Assembly: GCA_963794605.1 (NCBI GenBank)
Contig: CAWCEN010000003.1
Location: 428,420-492,419, forward strand
DNA: 64,000 nucleotides
Source: VAXT01 sp963794605
GTDB lineage: Bacteria; Actinomycetota; Thermoleophilia; Gaiellales; Gaiellaceae
Direction of reading: 5' to 3'
Of the stretch, positions 40,453 to 48,937 are shown one piece after another. A program made the position numbers and the translations under genes. Each line of letters starts with the position of its first letter. Position 1 is the stretch's first letter. Below the pieces are notes generated by a model that worked only from the letters and a program-made list of their open reading frames with translations, was not told the DNA's origin and made no database searches.

Positions 40453-43395
40453 CTACGCCTGACTAAGCGTCAGCGTGATGCCGCCGACGTACGCCTGCTG
40501 CGGATCGATCACGATCGAGTAGGCGCCCGTCACCGGGAGCGTGGCAGTGATCGTCGCGCCGAAGCTGCCGACGAGGATCGGCGGCACGACCGTCGTGCCG
40601 TCAGGCTTCAGCATCGAGATCTTCGCGCCGCAGCACGAGGTGTTGCCGATCGAGACGTTGCTCAGGCGCAGGCTCACGCGCTGGGACGCGTTGCCGCTGA
40701 AGGTCAGCATCGCGTTCTGACCCGGGGTCGGGGCAAGCGTCAGGCTGACCGGCCCGCCGCCGATCGCGATCGTCCCGGTCAGATCCGGCGGGACGTCGTA
40801 CAGGTTCAGCGTCATCGACCCGAGGTCGGCACCCTGCGGGTCGACGAGGATCGTGTACGTCCCCGTCATGGGCAGCACCTTCGCGTCGAGGAAGCCGCCG
40901 TTCCGGCCGACAGGCGTCGCGTAGACGAGCGTCGAGTTGTCCGGGCTCGTGATCGAGACACGGGCGGAGCAGCACGTCGAGGTGCCGATCGTGACGTTGC
41001 TGATGCCGAGCGCGATCCGCTGGCCCTGCGTGCCTGAGAAGGTGACGAGCGCGTTCTGGCCCGGCACCGGTCCCATCGTGACCGTCAGCGGTGACCCGCC
41101 GGGCGTCATCGACCCGGTCACGTCGGGCGGGACGTCGTACAGGGTCAGCGTCGCCGAGCCGAAGTCTGTCAACTGCGGGTCGACAAGGATCGTGTAGGTG
41201 CCGCTGACCGGCAGGGCGCGCGTGTCCACGAAGCCGCCGCTCGTGCCAAACGGCGTCGCGAAGACGAGCGTCGAACCGTCGGGCTTGAGGATCGAGACGC
41301 GGGCCGAGCAGCACGTCGAGGTGCCGATCGTGACGTTGCTCAGCTTCAGGCTCACGCGCTGGTTCGCGGTGCCGGCGAACGTGAGCGTCGCGTTCTGGCC
41401 CGGCACAGGCCCGGTAGTGACGGTCACGGGCGCGCCACCGGGCGTGATCGTCGTCGACACGTCCGGCGGGACGTCGTAGAGCGTCAGCGTCATCGAGCCC
41501 GTGGACGTCGCCTGCGGGTCGACGAGGATCTTGAACCGGCCGGTCGTCGGCAGCGCGCGCGTGTCGACGAAGCCGCCATTCGTGCCGACGAGCGTCTGCG
41601 AGGCGAGCGCGGTGCCGTCGGGCTTGTAGATCCAGACGTAGGTCGAGCAGCACGGCGAGGGGCCCATCGTGACGCCGCTCATGCGCAGCGCAATCCGCCG
41701 GCCGCCCTGCCCGTCGAAGGTCAGCCACGCGTTCTCTCCGGCCGAGTGTGTCGCGATCGTGACCGGACTGCCGCCTGCGACGATGGAGTACGTCTGGTCG
41801 GCCATCGCCGAGACGCTCTGCGTGTCGGACGATGTTGCGGAGGTTGCGGTGACGGTCAGGTTGATCGCGCCCGCCGACGGCGTGAAGGTCGCCGTGTAGA
41901 GGCCGTCGCCGCGCGCGTCGAGCGGAAACGGGCTCCCGTTCAGCGTCGCAGTCACCGAGATGCCGTCCGGTGAGCCGCACTGCACGCCGACGACCCGCAC
42001 CTCGAGCGGATCACCCGCGTTCAGCGCGACGCCGTTCGCCGGCGCCTCGATCCAGGCCTGCGGGCCCGTGCAGCGGACCGCATGGTCGACGTTGAGCCGC
42101 CCCGTGGTCCTGCTCGCACCGCTGAGCGCGGCAATTGGGTCGACCGTGCGCAGGAGGAGCGCCTTCAGGCCGACACCGCTCGCGTTCGGGAACACGGCCT
42201 TGACGAGCGCTGCTGCCCCCGCGACGTGCGGGCTCGCCATCGAGGTCCCGTCGGCGAAGCGGTACGTCCCGCCGCGCCACGTGGAGTAGATGTTCGTGCC
42301 CGGCGCCGAGAGGTCGACCGTGCGCACGCCGTAGTTCGAGAACCAGGCCTTGCGGTCGAACTGGTCGCTTGCGCCGACCGAGATGATGTTCGGGATGTCG
42401 TAGCTCGAGGGCCAGAACGGCTCGATGTCTGTGTTCGTGAAGTCGTTGCCGGCGGCAGCGACGAAGAGCTCGCTGCTCGCGTCCGTCTGCTCGATCGCGT
42501 CCTGGAGCGCCTGCGAGGGCTCGCCTCCGCCCCACGAGTTGTTCAGGATCGGCACGCCCTTGGCGCGCGCATAGAGGATCGCGCTGATCGCGTCCTCGGT
42601 CGACCCGGACCCGTCCGAGGCGAGGAACTTGAGCGGCATGATCTTGCTGTTCCACGTGACGCCCGTCACGCCGACGCCGTTGTTGCCGGCCGCGGCGATC
42701 GAGCCCGCAACGTGCGTCCCGTGCCCGTTGTCGTCGGTCGGGTCGTTATCGTGGTTGACGAAGTCCCAGCCGCGCCAGTCGTCGACGTAGCCGTCGCCGT
42801 CGTCGTCGATCCCGTTCGTGCGGCAGCCGGTGCAGTTCTCACCCTCGTTGATCCAGATGTTCTGGGCGAGGTCGGGATGCGCGACGTCGACGCCCGTGTC
42901 GATGACCGCGACGGTGACATCGGGGCTGCCCGTCGAGACGGACCACGCCTCCTTGCCGTCGATGTCCGCGTCGGGCGTGCCCGAAGTGAAGTTCACCTGC
43001 TGGCCCGTGTTGTTGAGGCCCCACTCCTGCGGGAAGGACGGATCGTTGGGCGCGTCGGCAGCGTGGAGGATGAAGTTCGGCTCCGCATAGGCGACGCGCG
43101 GATCTTGTTCGAGAGTGCGGATCGTCCAGTTCGTGTTCGCTGGTCTCACCGAGACGACGGTGCTGTCGATCTGGGCAATGCGCTTCGTCGGACGCGCGCC
43201 GACCGCATTCAGCACGCCGGCCCGCCCCTTGGCGGTCACGTTGCTCTTGAAGCCGACGATGATCGAGCCCGGGACTGCGGCTGGAGCCCGGGCCGCGTGG
43301 CGGCCGTCGGTCGCCGCGCTCGCAACGGCAACGGCGACCAGCGCCGTGGCCAGAGCCGCAACGAGCAGAATGGGTCGTGTTGGGCGGTCGCGCAT
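40453..43395 (-). CDS. Secreted subtilisin-like serine protease (S8) with four C-terminal tandem repeats
   Basis: 980 residues: signal peptide (1-28), inhibitor I9-like propeptide (about 40-108, GSIIVGFKSNVTAKGRAGVL), S8 catalytic domain with Asp in VAVIDTGVDVAHPD, His in DNGHGTHVAGSIAA and Ser in DGTSMASPHVAGAAAL, plus a Cys- and Asp-rich insert (NCTGCRTNGIDDDGDGYVDD) that probably binds calcium. A short Ig-like region follows (about 440-525). The last four units of about 113 residues are tandem repeats, each with a vicinal Cys pair (PCCSTYVWI, TCCSARVSI twice, SCCGAKISM) and ending YDVPPD. A secreted, cell-surface or matrix protease is likely. Confidence 0.93.
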   Translation of the reverse strand: MRDRPTRPILLVAALATALVAVAVASAATDGRHAARAPAAVPGSIIVGFKSNVTAKGRAGVLNAVGARPTKRIAQIDSTVVSVRPANTNWTIRTLEQDPRVAYAEPNFILHAADAPNDPSFPQEWGLNNTGQQVNFTSGTPDADIDGKEAWSVSTGSPDVTVAVIDTGVDVAHPDLAQNIWINEGENCTGCRTNGIDDDGDGYVDDWRGWDFVNHDNDPTDDNGHGTHVAGSIAAAGNNGVGVTGVTWNSKIMPLKFLASDGSGSTEDAISAILYARAKGVPILNNSWGGGEPSQALQDAIEQTDASSELFVAAAGNDFTNTDIEPFWPSSYDIPNIISVGASDQFDRKAWFSNYGVRTVDLSAPGTNIYSTWRGGTYRFADGTSMASPHVAGAAALVKAVFPNASGVGLKALLLRTVDPIAALSGASRTTGRLNVDHAVRCTGPQAWIEAPANGVALNAGDPLEVRVVGVQCGSPDGISVTATLNGSPFPLDARGDGLYTATFTPSAGAINLTVTATSATSSDTQSVSAMADQTYSIVAGGSPVTIATHSAGENAWLTFDGQGGRRIALRMSGVTMGPSPCCSTYVWIYKPDGTALASQTLVGTNGGFVDTRALPTTGRFKILVDPQATSTGSMTLTLYDVPPDVSTTITPGGAPVTVTTGPVPGQNATLTFAGTANQRVSLKLSNVTIGTSTCCSARVSILKPDGSTLVFATPFGTSGGFVDTRALPVSGTYTILVDPQLTDFGSATLTLYDVPPDVTGSMTPGGSPLTVTMGPVPGQNALVTFSGTQGQRIALGISNVTIGTSTCCSARVSITSPDNSTLVYATPVGRNGGFLDAKVLPMTGTYTILVDPQGADLGSMTLNLYDVPPDLTGTIAIGGGPVSLTLAPTPGQNAMLTFSGNASQRVSLRLSNVSIGNTSCCGAKISMLKPDGTTVVPPILVGSFGATITATLPVTGAYSIVIDPQQAYVGGITLTLSQA
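40456..41800 (-). repeat. Four tandem coding repeats of about 339 bp
   Basis: Internal to the S8 protease gene; boundaries recur at about 40778, 41117 and 41456 as the segment encoding YDVPPD. Repeats 2 and 3 are the most alike. Each codes for one beta-rich domain with a CC pair. Confidence 0.8.
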
Positions 43396-43495
43396 GGTGT
43401 CAGGGCCGAACGCGCGGAACGATCAGCCTGTTCTGAGCGTAGGGCCGAACCGCCGAACCGGCATCCCCCGCGCGAGTGTCTGGCAGAGTCATGGC

Positions 43496-44287
43496 GTGAG
43501 CACGCAGGAGGAGCGGGCGACCCGGTTCAAGGCGCTCCACGAGGACGAGCCGTTCGTGATTCCGAACCCGTGGGACTCCGGCTCTGCGCGCGTGCTCGAG
43601 AGCCTCGGGTTCCAGGCGCTTGCGACGACGAGCTCCGGGTTTGCGTTCACGCTTGGGCGTCTGGACGGGGGCGTGACCCTCGACGAGGTCGCGGCTCATG
43701 TCGAAGCGCTCACGGGCGCGGTCGACGTGCCGATCTCGGTCGACCTCGAGAACGGGTACGGCCCGGAGCCGCGAGATGCCGTGCTGGCCGTCACCCGCGT
43801 AGCCGAGACGGGCGCGGTCGGCGGTTCGATCGAGGACTGGGACCCGGACGGGCACCTGTACGAGCTCGGCCATGCGGCCGAGAGGGTCGCGGAGGCGGTC
43901 GAAGCGACGCGTGGCTTCGGCTGGCCGTTCATGCTCACGGCTCGGGCGGAGAACCACATCCGCGGGCACCCCGACCTCGAGGACACGATCGCGCGGCTCC
44001 AGGCGTTCGAGGTTGCAGGTGCGGACGTCCTCTACGCGCCCGGGCTTGCCTCCGCGGATGAGATCCGCAGGGTGTGCGAGGCGGTGTCCAAGCCGGTGAA
44101 CGTCCTCGCGCGCCCAGGGCTCACGCTCGACGAGATCGTCGGAGCCGGAGCCCAGCGGGTCAGCGTCGGCGGCAGCCTGACCTGGACGGCCGTCCAGGCT
44201 CTGGCCGACGCGGCCGTCGCAATTCGCGACCGCGGCTCGTTCGAGGCGCTGGGCGACGGGTCGCGGGTCAGAGACTGGCTCGGTTGA
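43496..44287 (+). CDS. Isocitrate lyase/PEP mutase superfamily enzyme
   Basis: 263 residues, a TIM-barrel of the PEP mutase/oxaloacetate decarboxylase type. PFVIPNPWDSGSARVLESLG, ATTSSGFAFTLGR, PISVDLENGYGPEP (metal-binding Asp/Glu) and GGSIEDWDPDG follow the family pattern; the KKCGH signature of true isocitrate lyases is absent. It should form or break a C-C or P-C bond of an alpha-oxo acid. GTG 43496 starts the gene. The next two genes overlap in series (TTGA, GTGA), so the three are translated together. Confidence 0.88.
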   Translation: MSTQEERATRFKALHEDEPFVIPNPWDSGSARVLESLGFQALATTSSGFAFTLGRLDGGVTLDEVAAHVEALTGAVDVPISVDLENGYGPEPRDAVLAVTRVAETGAVGGSIEDWDPDGHLYELGHAAERVAEAVEATRGFGWPFMLTARAENHIRGHPDLEDTIARLQAFEVAGADVLYAPGLASADEIRRVCEAVSKPVNVLARPGLTLDEIVGAGAQRVSVGGSLTWTAVQALADAAVAIRDRGSFEALGDGSRVRDWLG

Positions 44288-45345
44288 CGCGCCGAGCACT
44301 CGTGCTGGCTGGGACGGGTGCGATCGGGCGCGCGACCGCCCGCCGGCTCCTCGCGGCCGGGTGGCAGGTCGACCTCACGGGCCGGGACCCTGCTCACTTT
44401 CCATCCGACCTCGGTGCAGCTGGAGCGAGGTTCGTGCCCTCCGATCGCGGCGACGCCGCTCAACTGGCCGAGGCGTTCGGTCTGGGCGCCGATCTGCTCA
44501 TCGACTGCGCGTGCTTCACGACCGAGGACGCGAGGAGGCTCCTGCCGCTGGCTCGAGAGGCGGGCTCGACCGTGATGATCTCGAGCAAGGCCGTCTACGT
44601 CGACGGCGACGGGAACCACTCGAACTCGGAGACGAAGCCGCGATTCGACGGCCCGATACGGGAGACGCAGCCGACTATGGCGCCGGGGAGCGGCGACTAC
44701 ATGACCCGCGAGGGCTACGGTGCGAACAAGGTCGCAGCGGAGCAGGTTCTGCTCGACAGCCGGTGTCCCGTCACGGTGCTCAGGCCGTCGAAAATCCACG
44801 GGCCCGGCTCGCGACAGCCGCGCGAGTGGGTCTTCGTCAAGCGCGTCCTCGACCGGCGACCGGCGGTGTTCCTCGCCGACCGGGGCGCAGGCGTCGACCA
44901 TACGACCGCGGCCGCCAACATCGCCGCGCTGATCGAGGTCGCCGCAGAATCTCCCGGCACACGGGTCCTGAACAGCGCCGACCCGGATGCGCCGAGCGCT
45001 CTCGAGATCGCACGCACGATCGCGCGGCAGCTCGGCCACTCCTGGGACGAGGTGCTCCTCGACGACTCGCCCGCCGACGGTGTCGGCCGAACTCCATGGG
45101 ACGCGCCGCACCCGATCGTCCTCGACACGAGCGCGGCGGTCGCGCTCGGCTACGAGCCGACGGGCGACTACGCGGCCACGGTCGCGGAGACCGTCGACTG
45201 GCTCGTCGGCGCGGCGCGAGGCGCCGAGGGCTCGGAGCTATTGCCCGCCCCGGACGACGAGTACTTCGCGCCGCTCCTCGACTACGCGGCCGAGGATCGC
45301 CTGCTCGCCGAACGCTCGGCCCATTTGGAGAAGATGCGGTTGTGA
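44284..45345 (+). CDS. NAD(P)-dependent extended SDR epimerase/reductase
   Basis: 353 residues. Rossmann motif LVLAGTGAIGRATARRLLAA, an active-site YGANK with Tyr/Lys (EGYGANKVAAEQ), VTVLRPSKIHGPGSRQPREW, and a C-terminal substrate domain. Start TTG 44284 overlaps the stop of the ICL-like gene (TTGA). Likely a sugar-nucleotide or ketone reductase/epimerase; substrate unknown. Middle gene of a three-gene operon. Confidence 0.85.
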   Translation: MTRRALVLAGTGAIGRATARRLLAAGWQVDLTGRDPAHFPSDLGAAGARFVPSDRGDAAQLAEAFGLGADLLIDCACFTTEDARRLLPLAREAGSTVMISSKAVYVDGDGNHSNSETKPRFDGPIRETQPTMAPGSGDYMTREGYGANKVAAEQVLLDSRCPVTVLRPSKIHGPGSRQPREWVFVKRVLDRRPAVFLADRGAGVDHTTAAANIAALIEVAAESPGTRVLNSADPDAPSALEIARTIARQLGHSWDEVLLDDSPADGVGRTPWDAPHPIVLDTSAAVALGYEPTGDYAATVAETVDWLVGAARGAEGSELLPAPDDEYFAPLLDYAAEDRLLAERSAHLEKMRL

Positions 45346-46559
45346 AGATCGAGTCAGCCCCGGTGGTCGTCGTCGGCGCCGGCCCAGCGGGGCTCTCCAT
45401 CAGCTGCGAACTGACGAAGGCAGGCGTGGAGCACATTGTTCTCGAGCGAGGTCGGGTCGGCCAAACGTGGCGCGACCGTTGGGACAGCTTCTGCCTCGTC
45501 ACGCCCAACTGGACGGTCCAGCTGCCCGACGGCCACTACGACGGGCCGGACCCCGACGGGTTCATGCCGCGAGACGAGATGGTCGGCTACCTCGAGCGCT
45601 ACGCGGCCGGCATCCACGCTCCGGTCCGCGAGAACGCCGAGGTCACGTCGATCGAAGCTCTCGACGACGGATTTCTCCTCCGCATGTCCGAGGGCGGCCT
45701 ACACGCGAGTGCCGTCGTCCTCGCCACCGGCGCGTTTCAACGGCCGCACCGCCCGGCGTCGACGGACACGCTGCCGGCCGGACTGTTCCAGGTCGACGTG
45801 AACGAGTACCGGAATGAGCGTGCGCTCCCGTCCGGACGCGTGCTCGTCGTCGGCAGCGGCCAGTCGGGCTGCCAGATCGCGGAGGAGCTCCACGAGGCGG
45901 GACGAGATGTCGTCGTCGCGTGCGGCCGGGCTCCCTGGTTGCCGCGACGAATCGGGGGGCACGACTTGACCTGGTGGGCGCTCGAGACTGGCTTCCTCGA
46001 CGCGCCTGTCGAATCCCTGCCGGCTCCCGAAGCCCGTCTCTTCGCCAACCTCCTGGCCACTGGACGGGGCGGTGGTCACGACCTCCATCTGCGGACGCTG
46101 CAGGCCCAGGGCGTCGTTCTCGCCGGCCACTTTCTCGGCACGACGGACCGGCGGTTTCGGTTCGCGCCCGACCTCGCGGAGAGTGTGGCCTGGGGAGACG
46201 AGCGCTACGGCCAGTTCATGGGTCTCGTGCGCACGCTCGTCGACGAACGCGGGCTCGATCCGCCCGAGATCGCGGATCCCGAGCCGTTCGCCGCGGACGC
46301 TCCCGAGGCGCTCGACGTGTCCGATTTCGGAGCAGTCGTCCTCGCGGGCGGCTTCCGGCCCGACTACGGCTCGTGGCTCCCGTGGCCGGAGGCGTTCGAC
46401 GAGCTCGGGTTTCCCCTGCACGAGGAGGGTCAGAGCACCGTGGTGCCGGGACTCTACTTCATCGGCGTCCACTTTCTCCGCAAGCGCAAGTCTTCGACCC
46501 TGGCCGGGTTTGGCGAGGACGCGGCGCTCGTCGCAGCCGCAATCGCCGAGAGCCCCTAG
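45342..46559 (+). CDS. Flavin-dependent monooxygenase-like FAD/NAD(P)-binding protein
   Basis: 405 residues. Two dinucleotide-binding motifs: VVVVGAGPAGLSISCELTKA for FAD and VLVVGSGQSGCQIAEELHEA for NAD(P)H, a spacing typical of class B flavoprotein monooxygenases (CzcO/FMO-like). WRDRWDSFCLVTPNW is a usual early block. GTG 45342 overlaps the previous stop (GTGA). With the ICL-like enzyme and the SDR it forms a coupled pathway module; the substrate is unknown. Confidence 0.88.
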   Translation: MKIESAPVVVVGAGPAGLSISCELTKAGVEHIVLERGRVGQTWRDRWDSFCLVTPNWTVQLPDGHYDGPDPDGFMPRDEMVGYLERYAAGIHAPVRENAEVTSIEALDDGFLLRMSEGGLHASAVVLATGAFQRPHRPASTDTLPAGLFQVDVNEYRNERALPSGRVLVVGSGQSGCQIAEELHEAGRDVVVACGRAPWLPRRIGGHDLTWWALETGFLDAPVESLPAPEARLFANLLATGRGGGHDLHLRTLQAQGVVLAGHFLGTTDRRFRFAPDLAESVAWGDERYGQFMGLVRTLVDERGLDPPEIADPEPFAADAPEALDVSDFGAVVLAGGFRPDYGSWLPWPEAFDELGFPLHEEGQSTVVPGLYFIGVHFLRKRKSSTLAGFGEDAALVAAAIAESP

Positions 46560-47452
46560 GCGGGCGGCGGCTGGCCGGGGGGCGGCGCCGGGCGAAGGAT
46601 GCCCTGCAGTTGCTGGACCTTGCGGCGGATCAGAGCTGTCGAGTAGGAGAGCTGCTCCTCAGTCGGGGGCGGCGAGCTGAGGCGGAGCGTTCGGTCGCCT
46701 TCGAGCGTTTCGGCGAGATCATCCAGCTGAGCCCGTAGGCGCCCCGCCTCGGCCCCGGCTGCCTCGTCCGGCGCGTTCGCCTCCAGGGTTCTCGCCTCCG
46801 CAGCGAGCGCCTGGATCTGTCCCGTCACGACGGAGCCCTGCGCGAGCACGTCGTCGACGGCGACGAACCCGCGCCTCGTCAGGTCGTCGAAGCGGCCGGC
46901 CCACGACGCAGCGGACGCGCGCTTTCGGCGCCAGAGCAGGAACCCGAGCAGCATTCCTCCGACGATTACGACTCCAAGAATGATCCACGGCCATGGCGAG
47001 TCACCGGACGACTCGCCGTCAGACGTCGTAGCGGGCGGAGGTGGAGGTGGCGGAGGCGGAGGAGGTGGAGGTGGAGGTGGTGGTGGTGGTGGTGGTGGAG
47101 GAGAAGGAGGAGGAGGCGGAGGAGGCGGAAGTAGAGCTGGAGGTGGAGGCGGAGCTGGGAGAAGCGGAGGCGGCGGCGGAGGGAGTGGAGCGGGCGGAGG
47201 CTGAGCAGCCGGAGGTTGCACAGCAGGCGGCGGCGGAGCCTCGGCCGCCGGAGGCGCCTGCGCTGGCGGACGAGCCGGACGAGTTGCGGTCACACCCGTT
47301 CGCGTCACGGTCAGGCCGGTGTTCGAGCCGATCGCGCCTCCGCTCCCGCCTCCACCGCCGCAGGCTCCGACCAGGAAGCCCACGACTCCTGCAAGCGCGA
47401 ACGCCGGCCCGATCCGACCCAGTTGCCGCAGGGTTGTCCGCCGACCCGACAT
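46556..47452 (-). CDS. Proline-rich lipoprotein with a transmembrane helix
   Basis: 298 residues. The N-terminal hydrophobic segment ends in a possible lipobox (FLVGAC). A proline-rich stretch spans about residues 62-140, including more than 20 consecutive Pro. A transmembrane helix follows (about 152-170, WIILGVVIVGGMLLGFLLW), then a basic stop-transfer sequence and a helical cytoplasmic domain of about 120 residues. The extended Pro-rich part would sit outside the membrane. Convergent with the flavoprotein gene, overlapping its stop by 4 nt. No family recognised. Confidence 0.75.
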   Translation of the reverse strand: MSGRRTTLRQLGRIGPAFALAGVVGFLVGACGGGGGSGGAIGSNTGLTVTRTGVTATRPARPPAQAPPAAEAPPPPAVQPPAAQPPPAPLPPPPPPLLPAPPPPPALLPPPPPPPPSPPPPPPPPPPPPPPPPPPPPPPPATTSDGESSGDSPWPWIILGVVIVGGMLLGFLLWRRKRASAASWAGRFDDLTRRGFVAVDDVLAQGSVVTGQIQALAAEARTLEANAPDEAAGAEAGRLRAQLDDLAETLEGDRTLRLSSPPPTEEQLSYSTALIRRKVQQLQGILRPAPPPGQPPPA

Positions 47453-47565
47453 AACCCTCCTCGTCCCTCGCGCAGTACCCTGTCACATCCGCTGCGAAGG
47501 CGACTCAACGGCCGTCGCCCGTCGAGTCGATCGCCTCAACGCGCCCCCGAGCTGCGTCAGAGCGC

Positions 47566-47596
47566 TTGACCTTACAGTCACTGTAAGGATTACAGT
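47566..47596 (+). promoter_or_regulatory. MerR-type promoter with 19-bp spacer and operator
   Basis: TTGACC (47566-47571) and TACAGT (47591-47596) are 19 bp apart, the over-long spacer typical of MerR-activated promoters. The spacer contains the dyad CCTTACAGT-C-ACTGTAAGG (47570-47588), the expected MerR-family operator. GTG 47603 follows the -10 box by 6 nt, so the mRNA is predicted leaderless. The adjacent MerR fusion gene is very likely autoregulated here. Confidence 0.88.
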
Positions 47597-47602
47597 CGAG
47601 GC

Positions 47603-48436
47603 GTGAACATCTCGACGTTCGCACGCAGAGCCGGAATCTCGCCCTCGGGCGTCCGTTGGTACGAGGCCGCTGGGGTCCTCCCCAGTCCCGTGCGGCGCGA
47701 GAACGGCTACCGCGAGTACAGCGACGCCGACCTCTCTCGGCTGACGCTGATCCTCGCGCTCCGGCGGCTCGGCCTCACGCCGGTCGAGGCCGGACGCCTC
47801 GTCGACCGGTGCCTCGAAGGCGAGGTCACGGACCCCGCGCTGACCTCGACGCTCGAGCAGCAGAGGCGCAACATCGCGCGGCAGCGCGAGGAACTGGAGC
47901 GCCTCGAGATCGAGCTCGTCGACCTCGAGCGCACGCTCGAGGCCGTCGATCGCGGGCAGGCCAGCCCGGTCCCGATCGGTGTCCTCTTCGTGTGCAACGG
48001 AAACTCGGCGCGAAGCCAGATCGCCGAGGCGCTCCTCCACCGCTTCGGCGACCCGGACTTCGGCGCATCCTCGGCCGGCACGAGCCCGAAGAAGGTTCAC
48101 TCCTTCGCGGTGCGCGTCCTCGCCGAGGTCGGCATCGACTGGCAGGAGGCTCGGGCGAAGCCGGTCACGGAGCTGCTCGACCGTCGCTTCGACTACGTCA
48201 TCACGCTGTCGAACAGCGCGCGCGAGGACTGCCCGACCCTGCCCGGCCCGCACAGCTCGCTGCACTGGCACCTCGAGGACCCGAGCGAGGTCGACGGCCC
48301 CGAGGAGCAGCGCCTCGAGGCGTTCCGCGCAACGCGGGCAGACCTGACCGCCCGGCTGAAGCCGTTCATCGAGATCGCGAGGCGTGCCGCCGGGATCCTC
48401 CCTCCCGTTTCAGTCGCTCAAGAGAAAGGAGCCTGA
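47603..48436 (+). CDS. Fusion of MerR-family regulator and LMW-phosphatase/arsenate-reductase-like domain
   Basis: 277 residues. Residues 1-70 are a MerR winged helix (STFARRAGISPSGVRWYEAA, ENGYREYSDADLSRL), 75-118 a coiled coil, and about 125-270 a low-molecular-weight tyrosine phosphatase/ArsC fold with the P-loop CNGNSARS (C131 to S138, C-x5-R-S). Compared with thioredoxin-coupled ArsC, the distal Cys is kept (C210 in EDCPTLPG) but the position seven residues before is Ser203, so the usual redox pair is incomplete. It may sense or act on arsenate or a phosphorylated ligand. A HIT-like gene and a permease follow in the same direction. Confidence 0.9.
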   Translation: MNISTFARRAGISPSGVRWYEAAGVLPSPVRRENGYREYSDADLSRLTLILALRRLGLTPVEAGRLVDRCLEGEVTDPALTSTLEQQRRNIARQREELERLEIELVDLERTLEAVDRGQASPVPIGVLFVCNGNSARSQIAEALLHRFGDPDFGASSAGTSPKKVHSFAVRVLAEVGIDWQEARAKPVTELLDRRFDYVITLSNSAREDCPTLPGPHSSLHWHLEDPSEVDGPEEQRLEAFRATRADLTARLKPFIEIARRAAGILPPVSVAQEKGA

Positions 48437-48439
48437 CCC

Positions 48440-48937
48440 ATGACCATGCAACTCCCGTATGCCGAGCCACTGACCGTCCGCGAGCTCGGCGAGCCTGTCA
48501 TCCCCGAGCCTCCGCGGCGCGGAGAGGACGGCGGCGAGCCCTGCGGCCTCTGCGCCGGCCAGGCGACCGCGGCCGTCTGGCAGGACGAGCACTTCAGCCT
48601 GCACCCGCCGGTCGGAGGCAGCCTCGCCGGCGCGGTCTGGCTGGCGAGCCGCGAGCATGTCGATTCCTTCAGCGACCTGTCGCCGGAAGCCGCCGCCGCG
48701 TTCGGCCCGTTGGCCGCCCGCGTCGAGCGCGCGATCCTCGGGCTCGGCGACGTCGGCCGCGTGCATCTCTATCGCTGGGGCGACGGAGGCGCGCACTTCC
48801 ATGTGTGGTTCATCCCTCGGCCGCTCGGGATGCTCGAGGCCTCAGGGATGATGCTCCCGCTCTGGGAGGACGTGCTGCCGAACGTCTCGGACGAGGAGCT
48901 CGCGGACGCGGCCACGCGAATCGCTCAGGCTCTGTGA
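48440..48937 (+). CDS. HIT-like nucleotide hydrolase/transferase domain protein
   Basis: 165 residues. C-terminal HIT-like active site GGAHFHVWFIPRP, and an N-terminal zinc-knuckle-like EPCGLCAGQ. The His triad is slightly altered (H-x-H only clearly seen), as in some HIT relatives. ATG 48440 follows AAGGAG, 3 nt after the MerR fusion stop. Likely part of the MerR-controlled operon. Confidence 0.75.
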   Translation: MTMQLPYAEPLTVRELGEPVIPEPPRRGEDGGEPCGLCAGQATAAVWQDEHFSLHPPVGGSLAGAVWLASREHVDSFSDLSPEAAAAFGPLAARVERAILGLGDVGRVHLYRWGDGGAHFHVWFIPRPLGMLEASGMMLPLWEDVLPNVSDEELADAATRIAQAL

